Positions 35,481-42,713 of a DNA stretch of 55,106 nt are shown here, piece after piece. Numbering within the stretch: the stretch's first letter is position 1; the number at the start of each line of letters is the position of its first letter. Source of the stretch: a virus; IMG/VR virus record IMGVR_UViG_3300040960_001677, positions 1 to 55,106 of that record; one strand, written 5' to 3'. The notes under the pieces are model-generated. The model saw only the letters and a program-made list of their open reading frames with translations, ran no database searches and had not been told where the DNA came from. Made by a program: the position numbers and the translations under genes.

Positions 35481-36207
35481 TGAATGCTCTTTCATATATG
35501 AATTCAGCTATTTTTTGTTGTCCAGCTGCATTAGGATGCCTATCTAATTCTGATATTTTATGTTCTTCTTTTAACACACTAAACTCTAAACTAAATCCTC
35601 CTAATTCTTCATCAGTTGGCCAATTAAGGTGTTTATCATTAAATTTGTATTTTGTGCTTTTTAGGGTTTCAAGTGTTTCATTTTTTAATTTTTTATATAA
35701 AGGACCTAAAACTATATTATTAGTATTTAATTTTAAATCTTTACTGTTGTTTTTTTCATATTGTTGTTTGTTTATTTCCCACAAATGTCCTCTATATAAA
35801 CTTATCATTTGAAAATGTATGTAAGGAAGTTTTTCTTGTTTTAAAAGATTTTGAAAGGCATATTGATACCTAATGCTTCTATTTATCCAATAAATTAAAT
35901 CACCTTTCACATCTTGTCTGTCATTTGTCCACTTATTCTTTACTTGAAAACAACGTCTAGGTGCTGTAGACCAAGCAGCTATAACTATACCAATTTCATC
36001 TTTAGGTGTGCTTTGTATATAATCTGATATAGATGAATAAATATACTCTTGTCCTGCACCACATTTACAAAGATTAACACACTCCATGTTTAGTTTTTCT
36101 GCCAACAGTTCTGGCCATTTAGGCCAATCACAATCCATTTCAGGATGAAATGATGAAATAAAGTTTTTATCTCCCCAACTACATCCACTAACTATTAATT
36201 TTTTCAT
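35461..36207 (-). CDS. SGNH-type hydrolase paralogue with GCSW in block I
   Basis: The 248-residue product starts MKKLIVSGCSWGDKNF; the serine at S10 takes the catalytic position although the usual GDS is GCS. CKCGAGQEYIYSSI is the block II region, IGIVIAAWSTAPRR corresponds to the same strand in the paralogue, and LDRHPNAAGQQKIAEFI carries the C-terminal D-x2-H. Both members share SFHPEMD/SHPDMD, WPKWPELLAEKL and IAAWS, so this is a tandem duplication. A sugar O-acetyl hydrolase or transferase role is inferred from the fold. Confidence 0.78.
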   Translation of the reverse strand: MKKLIVSGCSWGDKNFISSFHPEMDCDWPKWPELLAEKLNMECVNLCKCGAGQEYIYSSISDYIQSTPKDEIGIVIAAWSTAPRRCFQVKNKWTNDRQDVKGDLIYWINRSIRYQYAFQNLLKQEKLPYIHFQMISLYRGHLWEINKQQYEKNNSKDLKLNTNNIVLGPLYKKLKNETLETLKSTKYKFNDKHLNWPTDEELGGFSLEFSVLKEEHKISELDRHPNAAGQQKIAEFIYERAFNEVSDS

Positions 36208-36578
36208 ACTTTGTTTTTTACTATTGATTTACCTTTTTCGTCTAAATGATGTTCTATTTTTATATTATCGTTTGGTCTAACTAGACAATGATATAAACAG
36301 TTTCTAGGCACTCTACTATGGTCACCTGCCTCACCTTCTTTCATTATTTTTTCAAATTCTCTCCATTCATCTGATAATACTATTTCATCTATGTTTTCTA
36401 CATCACTTACTTTACTAACCTTTAACATTTTTTGAAATAAAGGTGTATTTAATGTCCATTCTTGGTCGCACCAACAACAAGGTAATAAATGACCTCTATT
36501 ACTCATAGCCATTTGCATTTTACCATTCATACATTGAGCAACAAATTTACCTTCTAATTTATCTTTTTTATCTTTCAT
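36204..36578 (-). CDS. Standalone half-SPASM protein, partner of the 36568-37224 radical SAM
   Basis: The 124-residue protein has C16, then G29-x4-C34-C35 with a further C37 (LLPCCWC), and C94-x3-C98 (NCLYHC). The layout is that of the half-SPASM protein at 2609-2956 with fewer C-terminal cysteines. Two extra landmarks are shared with the 37221-37562 protein: AMSNRGHLLPCC versus AIDNRGRLLPCC, and a SDEW helix before the last cysteine pair. It follows its radical SAM partner in the operon with an 11-base overlap. Likely holds an auxiliary iron-sulfur cluster; inference. Confidence 0.73.
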   Translation of the reverse strand: MKDKKDKLEGKFVAQCMNGKMQMAMSNRGHLLPCCWCDQEWTLNTPLFQKMLKVSKVSDVENIDEIVLSDEWREFEKIMKEGEAGDHSRVPRNCLYHCLVRPNDNIKIEHHLDEKGKSIVKNKV

Positions 36579-37224
36579 AAGGTCTAATATATCCTTTATA
36601 TCCTAAATTATATTCTTTTTCCTTTGGTCTTAATGGATCATCTTCTCCCATCCAACGTGATGAATGTAAAATAATAAACATTAAACCATTATCTTTAGCC
36701 ATTTGTTTTGCCTTTTCTAAATTGTGTTCGTTATAACTAAACACTATAAACTGCCATGATGGCGTTTGTTGTAAATGTTTCTTTGCCTCTAACATAACCT
36801 CATATAACTTTTGACCATCTTGGTTGATACGATACATATTACTTTCTTCGGGTAAACCATCTATTGCAAATATCCATTTTGCTTTAGTATGGGCTTTAAA
36901 TGCTTTTATATACCAGTCTTTAGGCTTTTGTGATGAGGCATTATGTACTGTAACTTGTGTTCCTTTTTTATAAAGATATTCTAATATTTCAACAAATTTA
37001 GGATGATGTACAGGATCAGATAATTGACCACAGAAATTAAATGATGAAAAATAATCAGATAACTTTTTAATTTCATCCATCGTAGCATCCCGACCATAAA
37101 CTTTTCTGCCTTCAAGTGTAAAGTTGGTCTGTCTTTGACATCTCATACACTCTAGTGGACACCTATTACTTATGTCAATGTTTATACCTTTTTTTGATCT
37201 TCTATAAAATGATATATCGCTCAT
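36568..37224 (-). CDS. Radical SAM protein of the split-SPASM family
   Basis: The 218-residue product has C22-x3-C26-x2-C29 (NRCPLECMRC). Family landmarks shared with 1854-2612 and 37549-38268 are FNFCGQLSDPVHHPKF, IFAIDGLPEESNMYRI and WQFIVFSYNEHNLEKA. The chain is only a barrel and carries no auxiliary cysteine domain of its own. The adjacent half-SPASM genes on either side overlap it by 4 and 11 bases. Substrate unknown. Confidence 0.85.
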   Translation of the reverse strand: MSDISFYRRSKKGINIDISNRCPLECMRCQRQTNFTLEGRKVYGRDATMDEIKKLSDYFSSFNFCGQLSDPVHHPKFVEILEYLYKKGTQVTVHNASSQKPKDWYIKAFKAHTKAKWIFAIDGLPEESNMYRINQDGQKLYEVMLEAKKHLQQTPSWQFIVFSYNEHNLEKAKQMAKDNGLMFIILHSSRWMGEDDPLRPKEKEYNLGYKGYIRPYER

Positions 37225-37562
37225 TTACCTTTTCTTTCAAACATATTACCAGATGGATCAAACCATTCTTCTATTTTTAGTTTATCTTCACCATCATCTA
37301 AACAATGATGTTTACATACTGCAGGTATTTTGTCTAAATCACCTTCTTTTAAAGTATTATAAAACTCTTTCCATTCATCTGAAGTTATTATATCTTTTAA
37401 ACTTTTATTTTTACTTATGTCACTAACATTTAATAACTTTTTAATTTCAGGATATTCAATCCATTTAGGTGTATCAATATAACAACAAGGTAATAATCTA
37501 CCTCTATTATCTATAGCCATTTGTGTAGTTGATGATAAACATTTAGGCCTAAACTTTGTCAT
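37221..37562 (-). CDS. Standalone half-SPASM protein, partner of the 37549-38268 radical SAM
   Basis: The 113-residue protein shows C8, G21-x4-C26-C27 (NRGRLLPCC) and C83-x3-C87 (VCKHHC). It is clearly paralogous to the 36204-36578 protein in spacing and sequence, including the SDEWKEF helix. It overlaps the radical SAM gene upstream by 14 bases and the next radical SAM gene by 4, so it could serve either. A role as auxiliary cluster subunit is inferred from the cysteine pattern. Confidence 0.73.
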   Translation of the reverse strand: MTKFRPKCLSSTTQMAIDNRGRLLPCCYIDTPKWIEYPEIKKLLNVSDISKNKSLKDIITSDEWKEFYNTLKEGDLDKIPAVCKHHCLDDGEDKLKIEEWFDPSGNMFERKGK

Positions 37563-38268
37563 AACCTTTATCCTTATATTGCTCTGACCATATACTGTAA
37601 TCTTTGTTTCTAGGTCTTAGCAGATCATCTTCAGAAAACCATTTTGATGAATAGGTTAAATTAAAATTTAGACCATTTTTTTTTGCTAATTCTCTTGCCT
37701 CATCTATATCATTTTCATTGTATCTGAATATAATGTATTGCCAACAAGGCGTAGTATTTAAATGTTTTTTTGACTCAATCATTATATTAAAAAGTTTTTC
37801 ACCATCTTGGTTAATTCTATATAAACAACTGTCTTCAGGCAGACCATCTATACCAAATATCCATCTCATATCAGGATGTGATTTGAAAGCTTCTATGTAC
37901 CATTCTTTAGATTTTAACGAAGACGCATTGTGAATTGTGCCACCTACGTTTTTCATTTTACATAATTTTAATATATCAATAAAATATTCGTTGTGAACAG
38001 GATCAGATAATTGGCCACAAAAATTAATTGTTTTAAACATATCAGTTATTTTAATGAAGTCATCTACTGTTAAATCGTGGCCAGGTATATCTTTGTTATT
38101 TGCATAGTAAGTTTGTCTTTGACATCTAGGACATTCTAATCCACATCTAGCTGATAAATCAACATTAACACCAGGATTTTCTCCGACATCTCTTGTAAAG
38201 AATTGTTGGTGGAAGAATGATGATAATTGTGGTTTTATTTTGTTTATGAATTTTTCATTGTTATACAT
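37549..38268 (-). CDS. Radical SAM protein of the split-SPASM family
   Basis: The 239-residue product has C42-x3-C46-x2-C49 (ARCGLECPRC) after an N-terminal extension of about 20 residues relative to its paralogue at 36568-37224. Shared segments are INFCGQLSDPVHNEYF, IFGIDGLPEDSCLYRI and WQYIIFRYNENDIDEA. The two radical SAM genes and two half-SPASM genes form a tandem duplicate of a two-gene unit. Start overlaps the preceding gene by 25 bases. Function unknown. Confidence 0.85.
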   Translation of the reverse strand: MYNNEKFINKIKPQLSSFFHQQFFTRDVGENPGVNVDLSARCGLECPRCQRQTYYANNKDIPGHDLTVDDFIKITDMFKTINFCGQLSDPVHNEYFIDILKLCKMKNVGGTIHNASSLKSKEWYIEAFKSHPDMRWIFGIDGLPEDSCLYRINQDGEKLFNIMIESKKHLNTTPCWQYIIFRYNENDIDEARELAKKNGLNFNLTYSSKWFSEDDLLRPRNKDYSIWSEQYKDKGYDKV

Positions 38269-39119
38269 TTTATTAAATTATCAATTTTATTTTGTTGTTT
38301 TGTCAAACAGATTGCAGGCCTATTCCAATAAACACTACCTCCATCTTTTTTATATTTATCCCTTAAATAAATGACCTCTTTTTTGAGCCATCTAAACTCC
38401 ATGAATAGTCTAGGTGCAGGATCAAAGTTAGGTTTTGTATAGACATATGTTTCAAACTTACCTAATACATTTGTGATTGGCACCATTAGATTGTTTAGTT
38501 TAGGGTTTATAAATTTGTCATTGTATGTTATAATACCGTGATCAGGATAATTGTGTATGTGTTTTTCTACTTCTCTATAATATATTTCATTTGTGCCTAA
38601 AAACAAATACTTAAATTGTATATCTTCTTTTACAGGTTTGTATATACTAAAGTTTATTATCTTTTCAAATTGTTCTCCCATACCATTAACATATACATCA
38701 TGGTCGCATAAGTCATAAACTTTTTTAGGTTTGAAATATTGTAACGCAATAGGATATTCTTTAACATGATTTTCAGAATATACAGATATAAGATTGCCAC
38801 TAAACAATAAATGTAAAGTTAGAAGTTGATCATTATTGTAAGTATGTTTATTTAAGTATGCTAAAGTCAGCTGACTTCTTCCCATAATCAATGTTATATC
38901 GTTTGATGTGGGTGTGTAAAAATCAAATATTACATTTTCATATTTGACATAACATTCATTTAGAGCATTGATGTAAGATTGTTCAGAAAATCTATGGTCT
39001 CTTATAATTATTAGTTTTGCTTTTATACCTAAATCATTCAGAAAACAACAATGTTCATAACTATAATGTAGAAGACCATCACCAGGTTTAGTTGTACATA
39101 CTATATTTACATTTTTCAT
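38244..39119 (-). CDS. Putative GT-B-like glycosyltransferase, first gene of the island operon
   Basis: The 291-residue product begins NVNIVCTTKPGDGLLHYSYE and CCFLNDLGIKAKLIIIRD, the shape of a GT-B N-terminal domain (strand, glycine loop, helix, strand). The second half has KYLFLGTNEIYYREVEKHIH and FDPAPRLFMEFRWLKKEVIYL, resembling the donor-binding half of GT-B enzymes. No family motif is decisive, so the call is tentative. A near-consensus sigma70 promoter ends a few bases before its ATG, with no Shine-Dalgarno, implying a leaderless start for the operon. Confidence 0.6.
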   Translation of the reverse strand: MKNVNIVCTTKPGDGLLHYSYEHCCFLNDLGIKAKLIIIRDHRFSEQSYINALNECYVKYENVIFDFYTPTSNDITLIMGRSQLTLAYLNKHTYNNDQLLTLHLLFSGNLISVYSENHVKEYPIALQYFKPKKVYDLCDHDVYVNGMGEQFEKIINFSIYKPVKEDIQFKYLFLGTNEIYYREVEKHIHNYPDHGIITYNDKFINPKLNNLMVPITNVLGKFETYVYTKPNFDPAPRLFMEFRWLKKEVIYLRDKYKKDGGSVYWNRPAICLTKQQNKIDNLIKCITMKNS

Positions 39120-39124
39120 ACTAT

Positions 39125-39153
39125 ATTATAACACATTTTATAAAAACCGTCAA
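39125..39153 (-). promoter_or_regulatory. Near-consensus sigma70 promoter for the sixteen-gene island operon
   Basis: On the minus strand, TTGACG (39148-39153) and TATAAT (39125-39130) are 17 bases apart. The -10 ends six positions before the A of the ATG at 39119, so transcription should begin at or next to the start codon. Confidence 0.8.
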
Positions 39154-39163
39154 GTATTTATCG

Positions 39164-39171
39164 TCTAAATA
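39164..39171 (+). promoter_or_regulatory. Late-promoter-like octamer TCTAAATA at leaderless spacing
   Basis: TCTAAATA, one base off the late octamer, ends six bases before the A of the ATG at 39177. The same spacing is seen at 8693 and 43870. No Shine-Dalgarno precedes the ATG. Confidence 0.5.
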
Positions 39172-39176
39172 ACTAT

Positions 39177-39794
39177 ATGAGTTACAGTAGATTATTGACA
39201 TATGGTGATGTTATACCTTTAAGATTCAAGTGTAATCCAGATAAGTTATTTGAAGAGGTTAAAGACTTTAAATTCCATCAATATAATCCTAGAAAAGACA
39301 TACCGAGAAACGGTTTAAGTATTACAAGTTTAAACGGTGAATTAGATGGTATTGATTTAGACTCAATACCTGAATATAATAAAGAAAACAATGTACATTA
39401 TACTGAGGCTGATTTTAATACTGTAACAGACGTATATCATAAAAGTGAAGAAGTACAAAAAATAGTTGATCCTTGGAAGAGATATATTTGCAGATCACAC
39501 ATATTACATTTACCAGAAGGTGGTTATTTTCCACCTCATAGAGATTTGCCTGTTTTTAGTGATCAACAAAAAAGTATGAGAATATTGATTCCTCTGAAAG
39601 AGTGTAATCCACCATTTATGTATTTTATACATGATGGTAAGACATTAAATTTTGAACATGGTAGAGCATATTTTGTTAATACTAATAAAATGCATAGTCT
39701 ATTTTCATTTAGAGATAGTTATATGATAGTGTTAAATGTACAAAGTAATGACATTACATATAAAATCATAGGTGACAACTTTTTACATTCATAA
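39177..39794 (+). CDS. Putative Fe(II)/2-oxoglutarate-type oxygenase
   Basis: The 205-residue product shows an iron-binding triad pattern: H121-R-D123 in FPPHRDLP and a distal H173 in TNKMHSLFSFRD, with R179 suited to bind the 2-oxoglutarate carboxylate. The intervening MRILIPL and a final IVLNV strand fit a double-stranded beta-helix. It is the first of five proteins with this pattern between 39177 and 43843. The family hydroxylates proteins, nucleic acids or small molecules; the substrate here is unknown. It is divergent from the island operon. Confidence 0.72.
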   Translation: MSYSRLLTYGDVIPLRFKCNPDKLFEEVKDFKFHQYNPRKDIPRNGLSITSLNGELDGIDLDSIPEYNKENNVHYTEADFNTVTDVYHKSEEVQKIVDPWKRYICRSHILHLPEGGYFPPHRDLPVFSDQQKSMRILIPLKECNPPFMYFIHDGKTLNFEHGRAYFVNTNKMHSLFSFRDSYMIVLNVQSNDITYKIIGDNFLHS

Positions 39795-39798
39795 ATAT

Positions 39799-39806
39799 TA
39801 TAAATA
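39799..39806 (+). promoter_or_regulatory. T4-type late promoter TATAAATA
   Basis: The exact octamer lies about 77 bases before the ATG at 39883. A CATAAATA at 39790-39797 abuts it upstream, and TATAAATT at 39856-39863 lies nearer the gene, so several start sites are possible. The ATG has an AAGGA ribosome site. Confidence 0.68.
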
Positions 39807-39882
39807 GTAAATATTATAATGCCTCAAAAGGTGAAAATGCACTTGACGGCAATTATATAAATTAATAATAAAGGAAAATAAC

Positions 39883-40185
39883 ATGAGTACAACTTTTAAA
39901 TTAGTACAGACAAGACCTACAACTGATGTTCAGTTTTGGGAAATAACTGACTCTGCCGTTTTAGCTAAATTTGAAGAATATAAAACTAGTGGAGATATAA
40001 TTAGTTATGATTTTACAGGAACAACTACTGCTGATGGATTAACAAATACAAAACATGTTGTAGTTAAAGATGGTATTTCGATCTCAAGTTTAATAGCAAA
40101 CGATCCAGTACTATCTCCATTTACAGCAAAACGTGAGCAACATTGTATTAACAATAATATATCATATAGTTTAGAATCAGAGTAA
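39883..40185 (+). CDS. Small protein of unknown function, possibly virion-associated
   Basis: The 100-residue product begins STTFKLVQTRPTTDVQFWEI, has a polar beta-rich middle (YDFTGTTTADGLTNTKHVVV) and ends in a short helical region. It has an AAGGA ribosome site and late promoter(s) upstream, which suggests late expression. No family was recognised and no membrane or signal segment is seen. The desaturase gene begins six bases after its stop. Confidence 0.68.
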   Translation: MSTTFKLVQTRPTTDVQFWEITDSAVLAKFEEYKTSGDIISYDFTGTTTADGLTNTKHVVVKDGISISSLIANDPVLSPFTAKREQHCINNNISYSLESE

Positions 40186-40191
40186 TATATT

Positions 40192-40821
40192 ATGGAATAT
40201 TTTATTATGTTATTGGTGGGTTTTATATGGTATCAGTTTATTGCTATGTTTGGTCTGTCAATAGGCCTACATAGAAAATTTGCCCACAAACAATTTGAAA
40301 CACCTAAATGGTTTGAGGCAGCTGTTTTATATCTTGCTATGTTAGCAGGTAGTAGATCACCACTAGGTTGGGTAGGCGCTCACAGAATACACCACAGACA
40401 TTCAGATACGGAAGAAGATCCACATAGTCCATTACATAAAGGTTTTTGGAATGTGTTGGTAAATAACTGGAGAGTAAAACAAATACCTAGGCATTATGTA
40501 AGGGATCTATATAAGAATCCTCGTATAATGTTTTTTCATAAACATTGGTTAAAACTGCATATTGCAACAGCAGTTATAACGCTATTAATAAGTGTACCAT
40601 TGTTTATTATGTTTGTTCTATCACCTTTAGTGTTAGGTTTCGTAAGTTACGGAATCTTTAATGCGTTAGGACATAATGATGGTAAACCAGTATATAACTG
40701 GTTGATAGGAATTTTATCTGCAGGTGAAGGACACCATGATGTTCATCACGCAAATCCTGGGCAGGTACAATTAAGTAAATACGATTTTGCAGGATTAGTT
40801 GCTAAAAAACTTTTTATATAA
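40192..40821 (+). CDS. Membrane fatty acid desaturase (delta-9 type)
   Basis: The 209-residue product carries the three histidine boxes of membrane di-iron desaturases: HRKFAH at 27-32, HRIHH at 64-68 and HHDVHH at 181-186. Hydrophobic segments near 5-22, 43-55 and 124-155 would span the membrane. These enzymes insert a double bond in a fatty acyl chain using O2 and an electron donor. It is clearly shorter than the usual ~300 residues, so the spacer regions are trimmed, but all boxes are intact. It probably modifies host membrane lipids during infection. It overlaps the next gene by one base. Confidence 0.9.
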   Translation: MEYFIMLLVGFIWYQFIAMFGLSIGLHRKFAHKQFETPKWFEAAVLYLAMLAGSRSPLGWVGAHRIHHRHSDTEEDPHSPLHKGFWNVLVNNWRVKQIPRHYVRDLYKNPRIMFFHKHWLKLHIATAVITLLISVPLFIMFVLSPLVLGFVSYGIFNALGHNDGKPVYNWLIGILSAGEGHHDVHHANPGQVQLSKYDFAGLVAKKLFI

Positions 40822-41402
40822 TGACCTTTGATAGAAATAGTAGTACAGAATGGGTGTCCATGGACTTTAATGTTCCTTGTGATACCATATTAGAAGAATA
40901 CAATTCAATAAAAGATAATTTAATAATTCATAGACCAGAAGATGGTCACAAAGATTGGTTCGCTGTAACTCTTTATGGTTTTGGCTCTGATAAGACAAAT
41001 AGTCATTGGGAGTATAGACAAAAAGGATTAAAACCTTTTACTACAGATATAGGTGAAAAATGCACTAATACTATGAATTGGGTAAAAAGTTTACCATACT
41101 CACGTATAGATGATGTAAGATTTTTGGTAATAAAACCTAAAGGTTATATTGCAAAACATATTGATATACCTGAACAAAATTGGCTTGAACCTTTAAATAT
41201 AAGTATTACCTATCCAGAAGGTAACAAGTTTATTTTAAATAACAAAGAATTGAAATATGAGCCTGGTATGAGTGTAGTTTTAAATATACATTATGAGCAT
41301 TATGTTGAAAATAATTCGGATGAAGAACGAATACACTTATTAGTGCATGGCAAAAAAACGAAAGAATTTTATAATTATGTTAAAACCTTTGCACAGCCAT
41401 AA
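40821..41402 (+). CDS. Putative Fe(II)/2-oxoglutarate oxygenase, Asp/Asn beta-hydroxylase-like
   Basis: The 193-residue product has H113-I-D115 in YIAKHIDIPE, a distal H160 in NIHYEHYVEN, and R170 in EERIHLLVHG, the order expected of this fold. VRFLVIKPKGYI before and PLNISITYP after the first histidine fit the beta-helix strands and resemble aspartyl/asparaginyl beta-hydroxylases. The start overlaps the desaturase stop as TAATG. Substrate unknown; it could act with the desaturase only if the two share a pathway, which is not shown. Confidence 0.75.
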   Translation: MTFDRNSSTEWVSMDFNVPCDTILEEYNSIKDNLIIHRPEDGHKDWFAVTLYGFGSDKTNSHWEYRQKGLKPFTTDIGEKCTNTMNWVKSLPYSRIDDVRFLVIKPKGYIAKHIDIPEQNWLEPLNISITYPEGNKFILNNKELKYEPGMSVVLNIHYEHYVENNSDEERIHLLVHGKKTKEFYNYVKTFAQP

Positions 41403-41892
41403 ACCAGCTACAAGTATTACTTTTATACCTAAAGACAGACCTGATATAATTCAACAGTTAAGTAAAATAACTTTTGATAGTAAGGATAAGCTTTATAAAA
41501 ATTATGTGGATATGAATTGGTTATCTTTTGAAGCAATTAGTATATACACAATGAAAGATGAGATTGTAGGATTTTCAACTATATTAAAGAGAGATAAATA
41601 CTTTGATAAAAATGAAGTGAGAATATTAAATAGATACTATGAAATGCCTAAAATGAGAAGAACATCAAAAATTATAGCAGACGACCACGTTTGCGAAATG
41701 GTTTTACAACAAATAGATATAGCAAAAAAACTAGGCTATTCCAAAATCTTTATTAGTAGAGAGAAGTCTTTACGATACTTTAAAAAGTTTATATATAACT
41801 TAGGACAAAAAACAAATACTATTTGGAATGTATCTGATATAAAGATACAAGTTTCACATGGTAGTGAGCAATACAAGGCAAGATTATGTTAA
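41347..41892 (+). CDS. GNAT-like acetyltransferase-type protein
   Basis: The 181-residue product looks like a GNAT fold: strands SFEAISIYTMKDEIVGFSTI with the typical V-G-F turn, then EMVLQQIDIAKKLGYSKIFI like the CoA-binding helix and following strand. The diagnostic Q/RxxGxG/A loop is not clear, so enzymatic activity is uncertain. The start at 41347 overlaps the previous gene by 56 bases; a start at 41377 (ten residues shorter) would reduce this to 26. It sits among the oxygenase genes. Confidence 0.62.
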   Translation: MAKKRKNFIIMLKPLHSHKPATSITFIPKDRPDIIQQLSKITFDSKDKLYKNYVDMNWLSFEAISIYTMKDEIVGFSTILKRDKYFDKNEVRILNRYYEMPKMRRTSKIIADDHVCEMVLQQIDIAKKLGYSKIFISREKSLRYFKKFIYNLGQKTNTIWNVSDIKIQVSHGSEQYKARLC

Positions 41893-42713
41893 AAAGAGAA
41901 CAATTACCAGCATTTAAAAAACTATCATATACATTTGATTATGAACGTATCAATGAAGTTGTTAGAAATATGCCAGTTGAACAAGAAGATGATTTGAAAG
42001 TTAAAGAAGGATACGGTGACCTTGTGGGTGGCAAAACAGCAAAACTACAAAAAGCATTTGGTTTAAAATTTACTTCAATAGAAGACGCATATCAATTTTT
42101 AGTTAATAATGATGTGGCTGAATCTGAATTATATAAAAACGAAAGTCAAATAACTAAAGCATTAGGTGGTAAGAGAATGGCTTGGGATTATAGAAGTTAT
42201 GTTAAGCCTTATGAAAATTATATTGTAAAAGACAAAGATGGAAAGTATGAAGTTAATGGTTCTCCATATAAACAAATAGCACTTACAGAATATAATCCTG
42301 AAATGGAAGATCGTGTTTATGATAAAAAAATACCTAAAACACGATTAGATGAACGACACTATAATAAAGTAAAAGATTGGGTAAGAGGAACATACCTTGA
42401 AGAAGTATTAAAAAGTTTTAAAGCTGAACATACAAGAGCAAGAATTGCTGTTATGGATCCAGGTGCATTTATTGGTGATCATATTGATTATAATACTGAC
42501 TATTCTGTACGTTATCATATACCTTTAACAACAAATGAAGATTGTGGCTTTCACGTTATTGATAGAAATGGTGTAAAACACGAACAAAAAATGTTACCAG
42601 GAGAGTGTTGGTTTTTAAATCAAGGTCTTAAACATAGTGCTTGGAATAAAGGAACAACTACAAGAGCTCATATTATTATTTCGTTTTTGACACAAGAGGA
42701 TTTAGATGTCTAA
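41886..42713 (+). CDS. Putative Fe(II)/2-oxoglutarate oxygenase, Asp/Asn beta-hydroxylase-like
   Basis: The 275-residue product has a helical N-terminal half followed by an oxygenase domain with H199-I-D201 (FIGDHIDYNTD), distal H250 in NQGLKHSAWN and R260 in TTRAHIIISF. SVRYHIPLTTNEDCGFHV gives the central strands. The first ~150 residues, including GYGDLVGGKTAKLQ, have no recognised match. It overlaps its neighbours by 7 and 8 bases. Substrate unknown. Confidence 0.78.
   Translation: MLKREQLPAFKKLSYTFDYERINEVVRNMPVEQEDDLKVKEGYGDLVGGKTAKLQKAFGLKFTSIEDAYQFLVNNDVAESELYKNESQITKALGGKRMAWDYRSYVKPYENYIVKDKDGKYEVNGSPYKQIALTEYNPEMEDRVYDKKIPKTRLDERHYNKVKDWVRGTYLEEVLKSFKAEHTRARIAVMDPGAFIGDHIDYNTDYSVRYHIPLTTNEDCGFHVIDRNGVKHEQKMLPGECWFLNQGLKHSAWNKGTTTRAHIIISFLTQEDLDV

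Noticed and set aside
39797-39868. Short open stretch between the oxygenase gene and the gene at 39883, readable as NASKGENALDGNYIN in one frame
   Set aside because: There is no ATG, GTG or TTG start with a ribosome site in that frame, and late promoter octamers lie within it.
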